From Zea mays (taxonomy: Eukaryota > Streptophyta > Magnoliopsida > Poales > Poaceae): 64,000 nt of DNA. The translations under genes were made by a program, and so were the position numbers. A model generated the notes under the pieces. That model searched no databases. It was not told where the DNA came from and saw nothing but the letters and a program-made list of their open reading frames with translations. Positions 12,893-24,832 of this stretch are shown piece by piece (position 1 is the stretch's first letter; each line of letters starts with the position of its first letter). The DNA is taken from contig NC_050098.1 of NCBI RefSeq assembly GCF_902167145.1, positions 75,556,207-75,620,206 of the forward strand. The letters are read 5' to 3'.

Positions 12893-14494
12893 GTAGCCCC
12901 TTCGCGGTGCTAGATCGTTTTTCGTAATGAGCTTGATCCGTGAAAAAAGTCTCTTAGGCTTCGGGAAGCCGAAGGTCCGAAAAACACCTTCCCTGAGCTC
13001 GTTGCCGGGAAGCAATGAGGCGTTCTGGGCTGGTTTCATCAGAGTACACACCTGCTGCCGAAGCAACACAAGCTGATGTTGAAGAAGTTGGTTCCGAAGA
13101 TGAGTACAGCTGCGGGGTGCCAAGTAAACCTAGTCATCTGGACTTTGGAAAGTCCACCATCTCTGAAGCTGATCTTCCTAAAATGGTGAAGCTGGGTTAT
13201 TTTAGTGAGGCCAAGAAGGAATTAATTCGTTTTGGTGGAGAAGAAACTATCCCAAAGCCAGGAAAGGATGAGGTAGTAGTCTTCAAAAGTTTTCTTAAAG
13301 CTAGTTTAAGATTCCCCCTAAACAAGATGATTGCTATTGTACTAAAGAAGTTTGGGATTTACCTTCATTAGCTGACCCCTAATGCTATCGTTAGGTTAAG
13401 TGTTTGTATTTGGGCCCTTCGTAGCCAGGGAGTGGAACCGTTCGGTGAGGGTTTCTGCCGAGTTCATGAATTACACTACCAGACTAAAGCCAGAGGAGAT
13501 GGTCTGCACGAGAATTTTGGCTGCTACAACTTTGCTTATCGCAAGACTACGAAGTTTCCAGTGATAAGCTACCGAAGCAAATGGCCAGCCGGATGGAAGT
13601 CTGAATGGTTTTATGTTAAAGTTGATGAAGATGAAGATAAATTGGTCCAGAGTCCGCTAGAACTAACCTTCGGAGAGACGAGGCCCCGATGCAACATGAT
13701 AATGGGGAGCCCGAGTCAGATTGCTTTGGCTGAATTTCGAGTGATTTCAGATCATATTGGCACTAGAGACTTAGTGCAGGAATTTTTGGCTTTTAAAGTG
13801 TTCCCAACACTGAGGGAATGGGAGATGCCGAAGCTAGAGGGAGAAAAGAAGAAGGGAGAACTTGTTCGATTGCCTTATCACTACAAGTTTAAGAAACATT
13901 TTAAAGCACCCTGCCAAGAGTGGCTGGACACAATTGAGGTTATGTGCAACGAGATCCTCGGCAACTACTCTAAGAAAGAAGATCAGTTAATGACTCCAGC
14001 CTTCGACACTCGTCCGAAACGAAGATTGAATCGGGTGCTGGATGCCTTGAATTTTGATTACCCTGACTATGAGCAACTGGGTGGAGATGCTGAAGGCCAG
14101 AAAAGAAAAAGGATTGCCAGTGTCCTTGACAAAGAAGGCCTGAGCCGAAGATAGCTGCTCCAAAGAAAAGAAAAGTTGCATCCCCAAAACCAAAGACGTT
14201 GGCCCAAGAGGAGGAAGCTCCTGCAACACCTTCTGCTGCCGAAGTGGAAGAGATTCTAAAGGTAATGACTAAACCTTTGCCCATCAAGCTAAGTCCGCTG
14301 GCGCCAGAACTAACGAAGTTTTTTCAGAAGGAAAAAGAACCTTTGGCAACAGAAAGTCCCGCTAAGCCGAAAAAACGGAGAATTATCCAAGTGGCCGATG
14401 TCATTCATCAGACACCGCCACCGACATCGGTGTCAAAAATACCATTTATTGAAAGCGCTGTCACTGCCGAAACCACAGCCACTGGAGCCGAAAC

Positions 14495-15730
14495 TGAAAG
14501 GGAAATGTGCCCTTGGGCCATTTCTAAGTATTTTGGTGATTTAGTGTCCAACACAAGTGCTTAAGTGATAAACTATGCCAAATAATGGATAAGGTGCAAA
14601 TCAATACAAAGGTATGATTCTAGACTTAGTACATTGGTTTTTGTGTACTAACATGTTTGTCTAAGTGCTAGAATTAGAGAAAATTCAATTGGAAAAGCTT
14701 GGCTTGAAGCAGCCAAAAGTCTGCTCAGACTGGGTGCACCGGACTGTCCGGTGGTGCACCGGACAGTGTCCGGTGCGCCAGGCCGGCGTCTGTCAACTGG
14801 CTGCTCTCGGGAAGCAATTAACGGCATACGACTATAAATCACCGAACTGTCCGGTGGTGCACCGGACTGTCCGGTGAGCCAACAGTCGGCCGGGCCAACG
14901 GTCGGCCGCATAATCCGCGCGCGACGCGCGGCAAGAGCCAACGGTCAGAAGGGGCACCGGACAGTGTCTGGTGCGCCAACGGCTTTGAACCACCAACGGT
15001 CGGCTTCGCCAAAGAAGGAAAGAAATCCGCACCGGACAGTGTCCGGTGGTGCACCGGACTGTCCGGTGCGCCATGCGACAGAAGGCAAGAATTGCCTTCC
15101 TGGAATGCTCTCAACGGCTCCTAGCTGCCTTGGGGCTATAAAAGGGACCCCTAGGCGCATGGAGGAGTACATCAAGCATTCTCTAAGCATTCCTAAGCAC
15201 CCAGACTTCAATTCCATGCATTCGATTCTTTGTGATAGCAACTAGAGCTCCATTTGAGTAGAGAACTCTTTGAGTTGTGTTGAGAGCTCGTGTTGTGACT
15301 TGTGTGCGTATTATCGCTCTGATTTTGTGTCTTGTGTGCGTAGCTCATCCCTCTCTTACTCCGTGCTTCTTTGTGAACATCAAAGTGTAAGGGCGAGAGG
15401 CTCCAAGTTGTGGAGATTCCTCGCAAGCGAGATATAGTAAAAAGCAAAACATCATGGTATTCAAGTGGGTCTTTGGACCGTTTGAGAGGGGTTGATTGCA
15501 ACCCTCGTCCGTTGGGATGCCACAACGTGGAGTAGGCAAGTGTTGGACTTGGCCGAACCACAGGATAAACCACTGTGTCTATCTGTATTGATCTTCTTGT
15601 GGTTATCGTGTCTTGCAAGAACTCTTCTCTAGCCACTTGGCTTTATTGTGCTAACTCCTAATCAAGTTTTGTGGCATTGAAGTTCAAAGTTTTACAGGAT
15701 CACCTATTCACCCCCCTCTAGGTGCTCTCA
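14495..15730 (+). mobile_element. G 5' LTR with seven palindromic units
   Basis: TGAAAGGGAAATGTGCCC...GGTGCTCTCA. Palindromes of CACCGGACTGTCCGGTG or CACCGGACAGTGTCCGGTG form occur in four blocks between 14737 and 15073 (2+2+1+2 units, some with one mismatch). A TATA-like gctataaaag lies at 15135-15144. Open frames across this part are by-products of the repeats. Confidence 0.95.
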
Positions 15731-15732
15731 AT

Positions 15733-15744
15733 TGGTATCGGAGT
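15733..15744 (+). promoter_or_regulatory. Primer-binding site of G
   Basis: TGGTATCGGAGT, two mismatches from TGGTATCAGAGC (initiator tRNA-Met), two bases after the LTR end. Confidence 0.85.
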
Positions 15745-15780
15745 CGTTCTCTTCAAGAAAGGGACTAATCACCCGAAGAG

Positions 15781-17721
15781 ATGGATCCTAAGGGCAAGGG
15801 GATGGTGATCAATGATAAGGAGAAGGAGTCCTTCGTAAATGATCCAAAAGATGACAAGCCTACTGACTCGGGCTCGGGCCACAAAAGAAAAGATGGGAGG
15901 AAGAAGAAAACAAGGCGCATCAAGGAGATATTCTACTACGACAGCGACGAATCTTCCTCTTCCCAAAAGGATGACGACAACGACTACGAGAAAAAGAAGA
16001 CGGTTAATTCAAACTTTTCCTTTGATTATTCTCGTATTCCGCAAAGTACAAGTGCTCATTTACTCTCCATTCCACTTGGTAAACCTCCTCACTTTGATGG
16101 AGAGGACTACGGATTTTGGAGTCACAAAATGCGTAGTCACTTGTTCTCTCTCCATCCAAGCATATGGGAGATAGTAGAGAGTGGAATGCAATTTGATAGT
16201 ACTGATAGTCCCATGTTTATCAATGAGCAAATTCACAAAAATGCACAAGCTACTACTATTCTTCTAGCATCATTGTGCAGGGATGAATACCATAAGGTGA
16301 GCGGCTTGGATAACGCCAAGCAGATTTGGGATACTCTCAAGATCTCACATGAGGGGAACGACGTCACCATGCTCGCCAAGATGGAGTTGGTGGAGGGCGA
16401 ACTTGGGAGATTCACAATGATCAGGGGCGAGGAGCCAACCCAAACATACAACCGGCTCAAGACCCTCGTCAACAAAATAAGGAGTTATGGAAGCACGCGA
16501 TGGACAGACCACGACGTCGTCCGCCTAATGCTAAGGTCTTTTACTGTCCTTGATCCACATCTTATGAACAATATTTGTGAGAATCCTAGGTACACCAAGA
16601 TGACGCCTGAGGAGATACTTGGAAAGTTCGTAAGCGGGCGGATGATGATCAAAGAGGCTAGATACGTGGATGATGCATTGAATGGCCCAATCCATGAGCC
16701 TCAAACCATGGCTCTCAAAGCAACAAGGAGCAAGGAGGCGCTACCTAGCAAGGTGGCACAAGTTGAGGCGGTGGGACTCAATGAGGAAGAGATGGCCCTC
16801 ATCATCAAGCGTTTCAAGACGGCGCTAAGGGGTCGCAAGGAGCATCCCAACAAGACCAAGACGAAGGGGAAGCGCTCATGCTTCAAATGTGGTAAGATTG
16901 GTCATTTTATCGCTAATTGTCCCGATAATGATAGTGACCAGGAACAAGGGAACAAGAGGGAAAAGAAGAAGGCTTACAAGAAGGCTAAGGGCGAGGCACA
17001 CCTTGGAAAGGAGTGGGACTCGGATTGTTTGTCGTCCGACTCCGACAACGAAGGACTCGCCGCCACCGCCTTCAACAAGTCGGCCCTCTTCCCCAACGAG
17101 CATCACACCTGCCTAATGGCAAGGGAAAATTAGGTAAGCACTCGTGACACTAGTACTTACGCTTCCTCAAGTGATGAAGAATCTAGCGATGATGAAATAG
17201 ACTATTCATGTTTATTCAAGGGCCTAGATAGAACTAAGGTTGATAAGATTAATGAGTTAATTGATGCCTTGAATGATAAAAATAGGTTATTAGAAAAACA
17301 AGAGGATCTTTTGTATGAAGAACATGATAAGTTTGTAGAGGCACAAAAATCCCTTGCTTTAGAAATTAAAAGGAATGAAATGCTTTCTTGTGAATTGTCT
17401 ACATGTCATGAATCTATTTCTAGCTTAAAGAGCATAAATGATGATTTGAGTGCTAAGTTAGAAATAGCTAATAAATCAACATCTTGTGTAGAACATGTTG
17501 TAGTTTGCAATAGGTGTAAAGATTTTAATGTTGATGCTTGTAGTGAACACCTAGTTTCAATTTCTAAATTGAATGATGAAGTGGCTAGTCTTAATGCTCA
17601 ACTTAAGACTAGCAAGAGTGAATTTGACAAACTAAAATTTGCAAGGGATGCCACTACACGATTGGTAGACACCCCTCAATTAAGGATGGTCTTGGCTTCA
17701 AGAGGAAAATCAAGAACTTAA
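15781..17721 (+). pseudogene. Gag of G, one stop and one frameshift
   Basis: ATG at 15781, open for 450 codons. A basic, acidic-patched N-terminus is followed by the copia gag core (SIPLGKPPHFDGEDYGFWS near residue 100) and CCHC zinc knuckle CFKCGKIGHFIANC at about residues 367-380. TAG at 17131-17133 interrupts; the same frame continues through a coiled-coil segment (17200-17640). A two-base insertion near 17653 moves the tail into another frame. The product would be the nucleocapsid/capsid precursor that packages element RNA. The full gag region is close to the long Sirevirus gag. Confidence 0.9.
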
Positions 17722-18158
17722 CAAGCCGTAAGGCTTCCATCTCCGCCAAAGAGAAAGGGAAGGCCCCTATGGCTAGTAGTGCTCAAAAGAACCATGCTTT
17801 CATGTATCATGATAGGAGACATTCTAGGAATGTTTATAGAAGTTATGATACTTTTGATTCTCATGCCATGATTGCTTCTAGTTCTTCTATTATGCATGAT
17901 AGAAATGTGGCTAGGAAAAATGTTGTTCATCATATGCCTAGAAGAAATATTGTTCATGTTCCTAGGAAAGTAATGAATGAACCTTCTACAATTTATTATG
18001 CTTGTAATGCTTCCTTTGCTATTTGTAGAAAGGATAAGATAGTAATTGCTAGGAAATTAGGGGCCAAATGTAAGGGAGACAAGACTTGCATTTGGGTCCC
18101 TAAGACTATTGTAACTAACCTTGTAGGACCCAACATGAGTTGGGTACCTAAGACCTAA
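17655..18158 (+). pseudogene. Gag C-terminal tail of G, shifted frame
   Basis: Frame opens with YTIGRHPSIKDGLGF and runs to the VWVPKT-type repeats near 18080-18155, then stops at 18156-18158. Homologous to F 8673-9182. A frame change leads into pol just after the stop, at the same base as in F (see findings). Confidence 0.8.
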
Positions 18159-18159
18159 G

Positions 18160-21100
18160 CCTAAATTTGCCTTGCAGGTTTATGCATCCGGGGGCTCAAG
18201 CTGGATTATCGACAGCGGATGCACAAACCATATGACGGGGGAAAAGAGGATGTTCTCTTCCTACGTCAAGAACAAGGATCCCAAAGATTCAATCATATTT
18301 GGTGATGGGAACCAAGGCAAGGTGGAAGGGTTAGGAAAAATTGCTATTTCATTAGAGCACTCTATTTCTAATGTGTTCCTAGTTGAGTCGCTTGGATATA
18401 ACTTGTTGTCTGTGAGTCAACTTTGTAATATGGGATATAACTGTTTATTCAAAAATGTAGATGTGTCTATCTTTATAAGAAGTGATGGTTCATTAGCTTT
18501 TAAGGGTGTACTAGATGACAAACTTTATTTAGTTGATTTTGCAAAAGAGGAGGCCAGTCTAGATGCATGCTTAATTGCTAAGACTAGCATGGGCTGGCTG
18601 TGGCATCGCAGTTTAGCACATGTGGGGATGAAGAACCTTCACAAGCTTCTAAAGGGAGAACACATGATAGGTCTAACTAATGTAACTTTCGAAAAAGATA
18701 GACCTTGTGCAGCTTGTCAAGCAGGTAAACAAGTGGGAAGCTCTCATCATGCCAAAAATGTGATGACAACATCAAGACCCCTGGAGTTACTTCATATGGA
18801 CCTCTTCGGACCCGTCGCCTATCTAAGCATAGGAGGAAGTAAGTATGGTCTTGTTATAGTTGATGATTTTTCCCGCTTCACTTGGGTATTCTTTTTGCAG
18901 GATAAATCTGAAACCCAAGGGACCCTCAAGCGCTTCCTAAGGAGAGCCCAAAACGAGTTTGAGCTCAAGGTGAAGAAGATAAGGAGCGACAACGGGTCTG
19001 AATTCAAGAACCTTCAAGTGGAGGAGTATCTTGAGGAGGAAGGAATCAAGCACGAGTTCTCCGCTCCCTACACACCATAGCAAAATGGTGTGGTAGAGAG
19101 GAAGAATAGGACGTTACTAGACATGGCAAGGACGATGCTTGGTGAATTCAAGACGCCCGAACGGTTTTGGATGGAAGCCGTGAGCACGGCTTGCCACACC
19201 ATAAACCGGGTCTACCTTCTTCGCCTCCTCAAGAAGACTTCATATGAGCTTCTAACCAGTAACAAACCCAATGTATCTTACTTTCGTGTATTTGGGAGCA
19301 AATGTTACATTCTAGTGAAGAAAGGTAGGAATTCTAAGTTTGCTCCCAAAGCTGTAGAAGGGTTTTTGTTAGGTTATGACTCAAATACAAAGGTGTATAG
19401 GGTCTTCAACAAATCATCGGGTTTGGTTGAAGTCTCTAGCGACGTTGTATTTGATGAGACTAATAGCTCTCCAAGAGAGCAAGTTGTTGATCTTGATGAT
19501 GTAGATGAAGAAGACGTTCCAACGGCCGCAATGCGCACCATGGCGATTGAAGATGTGAGGCCACTGGAACAAAAGGAGCTAGATCAACCTTCTTCCTCAA
19601 CAATGGTGCATCCCCCAAACCAAGAAGATGAACAGGTTCATCAAGAGGAGGCGTGTGATCAAGGGGGAGCACAAGATGATCATTTAATGGAGGAAGAAGC
19701 ACAACCGGCACCTCCAACCCAAGTTCGAGCGACGATTCAAAGGAATCATCCCGTCGACCAAATATTGGGTGACATAAGCAAGGGAGTAACTACTCGTTCT
19801 AGATTAGTTAATTTTTGTGAGCATTACTCCTTTGTCTCTTCTATTGAGCCTTTCAGGGTAGAAGAGGCCTTGCTTGATCCGGACTGGGTGTTGGCCATGC
19901 AAGAGGAGCTCAACAACTTCAAGAGAAATGAAGTTTGGACACTGGTGCCTCGTCCCAAGCAAAACATTGTGGGAACCAAGTGGGTGTTCCGCAACAAACA
20001 AGACGAGCACGGGGTGGTGACAAGGAACAAGGCACGACTTGTGGCAAAAGGTTATGCCCAAGTCGCAGGTTTGGACGTTGAGGAGACTTTTGCTCCTGTG
20101 GCTAGGCTAGAGTCAATTCGCATATTATTAGCCTATGCTACTCACCATTCTTTCAGGTTGTTCCAAATGGATGTGAAGAGCGCTTTCCTCAACGGGCCAA
20201 TCAAGGAGGAGGTGTATGTGGAGCAACCCCTTGGCTTTGAGGATGAACGGTACCCCGACCACGTGTGTAAGCTCTCTAAGGCGCTCTATGGACTTAAGCA
20301 AGCCCCAAGAGCATGGTATGAATGCCTTAGAGACTTTTTAATTGCTAATGCTTTCAAGGTTGGGAAAGCCGATCCAACTCTTTTTACTAAGACTTGTGAT
20401 GGTGACCTTTTTGTGTGCCAAATTTATGTCGACGACATAATATTTGGTTTTACTAACCAAAAGTCTTGTGAAGAGTTTAGAAGAGTGATGACTCAAAAGT
20501 TTGAGATGTCGATGATGGGCTAGTTAAGCTATTTCCTTGGATTTCAAGTGAAGCAACTCAAGGATGGGACCTTCATCTCCCAAATGAAGTACACGCAAGA
20601 CTTGATCAAGCGGTTTGGTATGAAGGACGCCAAGCCCGTAAAGACTCCAATGGGAACCGACGGACACACCGACCTCAACAAAGGAGGTAAGCCCGTTGAT
20701 CAAAAGGCATACCGGTCTATGATAGGGTCCTTACTTTATTTATGTGCTAGTAGACCGGATATTATGCTTAGTGTATGCAAGTGTGCTAGATTTCAATCCG
20801 ATCCAAGGGATTGTCACTTAGTGGCCGTGAAGCGAATTCTTAGATATTTAGTCGCTACGCCTTGCTTCGGGATCTGGTATCCAAAGGGGTCTACCTTTGA
20901 CTTGATTGGATATTCAGACTCCGACTATGCTGGATGTAAGGTCGATAGGAAGAGTACATCGGGGACGTGCCAATTCTTAGGATGGTCCCTGGTGTCGTGG
21001 AGTTCTAAGAAACAAACCTCCGTTGCCCTATCCACCGCTGAGGCCGAGTATGTTGCCGCAGGACAGTGTTGCGCGCAACTACTTTGGATGAGGCAAACCC

Positions 21101-21378
21101 TTCGGGACTTTGGCTACAATCTGAGCAAAGTCCCACTCCTATGTGATAATGAGAGTGCTATCCGCATGGCGGATAATCCTGTTGAACACAGCCGCACAAA
21201 GCACATAGACATCCAGCATCACTTTTTGAGAGACCACCAGCAAAAGGGAGATATCGAAGTGTTTTATGTTAGCACCGAGAACCAGCTAGCCGATATCTTT
21301 ACCAAGCCTCTAGATGAGTCGACCTTTTGCAAGCTGCATAGTGAGCTAAATGTCTTAGATTCGCGGAACCTGGATTGA
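18160..21378 (+). pseudogene. Pol of G: protease, integrase, RT, RNase H; two nonsense codons
   Basis: Single frame to the terminal stop at 21376-21378. Aspartic protease IIDSGCTNHMTG (near 18205); GAG-pre-integrase LWHRSLAHVGMKNLHKLL (near 18598); integrase core with HMDLFGPVAY, DDFSRFTWVFF, RSDNGSEFKN; RT with [23 protein letters not shown] and catalytic YVDDIIFG (near 20430); RNase H with STAEAEYVAA and KHIDIQHHFLRD; ends DIFTKPLDE... Only TAG at 19078-19080 (Gln position, CAG to TAG) and TAG at 20521-20523 interrupt. All catalytic motifs are present, so it was recently functional. Confidence 0.93.
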
Positions 21379-22166
21379 TTTATAGCATACATGTGTTTTA
21401 TGCCTTGATCATGTTCCTTAATGCATTTTGTTGTTTATTTATGGTGCTCAAGTTGTACAAGCACTCCCGGACCTCACAAGTCCATTTTCAAGTGATGCAC
21501 ATATTTAGGGGGAGATGCGCTACAACTTGACCCTTTGAGACTAATTGTGTGCTTGAGTTTGCTTAATTTAGTCTCAAAGGAGGTTTGAAAGGGAAAAGGT
21601 GGACTTTGACCATGCAAGACTTCCACTGCACTCCAATGAAAGAGTAACTCATTCCAAGTTCATCTTTGTACTCTTATTGCGTTTTTACCCTTAGTTGAAG
21701 ATTTTGGTGAGGCCATGGGGTTAAAGGGCCAAGATTGATCCCGTTTTGGTGCTTGATGCCAAAGGGGGAGAAAATAAGGCCAAAGCAACAAATGGATCAG
21801 CTACCACTTGAGAATTTTGAAAATCGTAGAATAGAGCTTTTGGTTTGTCAAAAATCTCTTGTTTGTCTCTTATTATCAAAAGTTGGTCTCTTGTGGGGAG
21901 AATGGTTGATTATGGGAAATAGGGGGAGTTTTTGAATCAGTGATCAATTTCTCTTGGAATATCTTTCTCTATGCCTCAACAAGTGAATTTGACTTAGAGA
22001 TAGGAAATTGAGTTTGATTTGCAAAAACAAACCAAGTGGTGGCAAAGAATGATCCAAATATGCCAAATTTGAGACAAAACAAATTTGTGTTTTCATTTGC
22101 ATTGATGTTGCACTTCTTTTAGTTGCTTTTTGTTGTGTTGGCATAAATCACCAAAAAGGGGGAGAT
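21379..22166 (+). promoter_or_regulatory. G pol-to-3' LTR region with four polypurine tracts
   Basis: AGGGGGAG occurs at 21507-21514, 21763-21770, 21921-21928 and 22157-22164; the last abuts the 3' LTR and is the likely primer for plus-strand synthesis. Repeated polypurine tracts are a reported Sirevirus hallmark. No env-like or other gene is evident here. Confidence 0.85.
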
Positions 22167-23378
22167 TGAAAGGGAAATGTGCCCTTGGGCCATTTCTAAG
22201 TATTTTGGTGATTTAGTGTCCAACACAAGTGCTTAAGTGATAAACTATGCCAAATAATGGATAAGGTGCAAATCAATACAAAGGTATGATTCTAGACTTA
22301 GTACATTGGTTTTTGTGTACTAACATGTTTGTCTAAGTGCTAGAATCAGAGAAAATTCAATTGGAAAAGCTTGGCTTGAAGCAGCCAAAAGTCTGCTCAG
22401 TCTGGGTGCACCGGACTGTCCGGTGCGCCAGGCCGGCGTCTGTCAACTGGCTGTTCTCGGGAAGCAATTAACGGCGTACGGCTATAAATCACTGGACTGT
22501 CCGGTGGTGCACCGGACTATCCGGTGAGCCAACAGTCGGTCGGGCCAACGGTCGGCCGCATAATCCGCGCGCGACGCGTGGCAAGAGCCAACGGTCAGAA
22601 GGGGCACCGGACTGTCCAGTGTGCACCGGACAGTGTCCGGTGCGCCAACGGCTCTGAACCGCCAACGGTCGGCTTCGCCAAAGAAGGAAAGAAATCCGCA
22701 CCGGACTGTTCGGTGCGCCAGGCGACAGAAGGCAAGAATTGCCTTCCTGGAATGCTCTCAACGGCTCCTAGCTGCCTTGGGGCTATAAAAGGGACCCCTA
22801 GGCGCATGGAGGAGTACATCAAGCATTCTCTAAGCTTTCCTAAGCACCAAGACTTCAATTCCATGCATTAGATTCTTTGTGATAACAACTAGAGCTCCAT
22901 TTGAGTAGAGAACTCTTTGAGTTGTGTTGAGAGCTCGTGTTGTGACTTGTGTGCGTATTGTCGCTCAGATTTTGTGTCTTGTGTGCGTTGCTCATCCCTC
23001 CCTTACTCCATGCTTCTTTGTGAACATCAAAGTGTAAGGGCGAGAGGCTCCAAGTTGTGGAGATTCCTCGCAAGCGGGATATAGTAAAAAGCAAAACACT
23101 GTGGTATTCAAGTGGGTCTTTGGACCGCTTGAGAGGGGTTGATTGCAACCCTCGTCCGTTGGGACGCCACAACGTGGAGTAAGCAAGTGTTGGACTTGGT
23201 CGAACCACGGGATAAACCACTGTGTCTATCTGTCTTGATCTTCTTGTGGTTATCGTGTCTTGCAAGAACTCTTCTCTAGCCACTTGGCTTTATTGTGCTA
23301 ACTCCTAATCAAGTTTTGTGGCATTAAAGTTCAAAGTTTTACAGGATCACCTATTCGCCCCCCCTCTAGGTGCTCTCA
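22167..23378 (+). mobile_element. G 3' LTR with six palindromic units
   Basis: Matches 14495-15730 except for base changes and different palindrome numbers: four blocks between 22409 and about 22718 holding 1+2+2+1 units. Ends tgctctca at 23378, followed by TSD gaaac. Confidence 0.95.
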
Positions 23379-24832
23379 GAAACTACCGGAGCCGAAGCCA
23401 CTGGAGCAGCCACCGAAGCCGAAGCCACCAGAGCCGAAACCGAGACCACCAAAGATCCTAATCTAGGAACCACACTTGGTGATATTGATAACATACTTCT
23501 GAAAATGGCTGAAGAAGAAGCTGCTGCGGCCGCGGTGGACACGACAATTGAGAAAGGAAAAGAGCAAATTGAAGACACTTTGGAAGAAGAAAACTTTAAT
23601 TTTCAAGATATACTTGGACAAGAGTTATCAGAAACTGAAAAAGAAGAGCTAAAGAAATATGCGATATCATGTGGATACAAACCAGGGTCTCTGCTGTTTG
23701 GCGGAGTCAATGAAGGGAAACTAAGATGCCTTCGGAATCGAACCGAGGCCAAGGTTGTTAGGACTTTCTCAAAGAGCGTTGGCCTGTCGAAGATTGAAGC
23801 GGACCTCTGCAGGTACCAGCGACAGCATATCGCCGGTAGCTTGCTCTATGCTAATTTCAAGGTAAAAACTCTCAACTTTTTATTGTTTTTTGAATTAAGA
23901 TGTTTTCTGACGAAGGTTGTTTTGGCAGAGTATATTACTAAGTAAAGTGCTGAGGATGCAACAAGATCTTGAAGACGAAAAAAACGAAGCTACCATCAAA
24001 GATCTAGAAAACAAAGTTGAAAGTTATGAAGCTGCTTTGAAGAAAAAGGACTTCGTCATTCAAGACCTTGAAAACAAAGTTAAAGATCACGAAGCTGCCT
24101 TGGAGAAGAAAGTCTTTGTCATTCACTCTGTGGAAGGTTCACTGGCTGAAGCTCAAGGTGAAATTGACAAATTAAACAGCGAATTACTTATAAAATCAGA
24201 AAAATCTGAGCAAGAAAAGAAGAATCTCGAAACAAGTCTCAAGACCGAAATTGAGAAGAATTCAAATTTGCAGAAATCATTGAAGGAGCTTCAGGAAAAA
24301 TGCTTAGATTTCGGTAACCGATGTGTGCAGCGGCTGAAGGATGTGTTTTACTCAATTAGAGCCAGCTCTGATAAGTTTACACCTTCAGCTGAAAACCTGC
24401 CAAGCACCTTTGAATACATTGAGGGCGAAGTTGATGCACTTGACGAAGTTATCGCTGGGCATGCCGAATTTTGCGCCCTGTTAGCTTCTCGAGGCACGGC
24501 TACTGCTTTCCTGAAGGCTGGCTGCACGCACAGGAAAATTGTTAATAGGCCAAACTTCAGTTTGTCGCCGGCAGATTTGGTTGACATTCCCAGCCTAGCT
24601 CGAAGCATAGGAAACAGGTTTATGACCCAGATTTGGATAAACGGCAGGCAAAAAATGGCTGGTGACGAAGCTCGGAGCCACCTTAGGCTAGTGAGAAACT
24701 TATACTTGTTACTTTTACCTTCTCCTTGAACTCTGCGCCTTTCTCATTCTGTTTTAATATGTACAGGATGATGAAGCTGAAGAATGACGAGCTGAAGCTT
24801 TAACAGATGCTCTGAAAGACTTTTCTGCATAA

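Larger units (their letters stand above)
14495..23378 (+). mobile_element. Sirevirus (Ty1/copia) element G, complete structure
   Basis: LTRs 14495-15730 (1236 bp) and 22167-23378 (1212 bp), TSD gaaac (14490-14494 and 23379-23383), inserted in A's antisense gene. PBS 15733-15744, gag, pol in copia order (PR-IN-RT-RH), four AGGGGGAG tracts before the 3' LTR, and LTR palindromes of the CACCGGACTGTCCGGTG type: all Sirevirus traits known from maize (Ji/Opie/Giepum group). By eye about 33 substitutions separate the LTRs (near 2.8%), similar to A's own divergence. No env-like ORF between pol and the 3' LTR. Confidence 0.96.
13015..24832 (+). pseudogene. Antisense gene of A, 5'-truncated, split by Sirevirus G
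   Basis: Homologue of the intact antisense gene in C. The promoter and first codons are deleted: sequence jumps from the LTR-proximal leader (about 13010) to the codons equivalent to MRRSGLV, which in E lie some 86 nt into the gene. Exon 1 runs 13015-14494 and 23384-23861, with TAG at 13369-13371 (Gln position) and a frameshift near 14154. Intron 1 is 23862-23928 (GT...AG, 67 bp), exon 2 23929-24690 (coiled coil), intron 2 24691-24766 (76 bp), exon 3 24767-24832 with an early TGA at 24785-24787. The N-terminal half contains the QLTPNAIVRL block typical of the Pfam 'putative gypsy type transposon' family (PF04195). Function unknown. Confidence 0.88.

Noticed and set aside
14737..15073. CRISPR-like array of short palindromic repeats
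   Set aside because: Units are irregularly spaced within an LTR, repeated in the partner LTR, and in a plant retrotransposon; this is the known Sirevirus palindrome feature.
14648..15245. Several overlapping open frames on both strands in G's LTR
   Set aside because: Produced by GC-rich palindromes lacking stops in several frames.
15208..15636. 142-codon open frame on the minus strand, repeated at 22855-23283
   Set aside because: It lies wholly in the G LTR and is duplicated only because LTRs are duplicated; no domain, and changes between copies show no codon pattern that I can see.
8673..17660. Conserved programmed frameshift at the coiled-coil/tail border in F (8673) and G (17655)
   Set aside because: The local sequence differs: G has an apparent two-base insertion, F an apparent one-base loss, so these look like independent mutations giving the same frame by chance.
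21379..22166. env-like gene between pol and 3' LTR of Sirevirus G
   Set aside because: Longest open frame is about 66 codons, no signal peptide or membrane segment.
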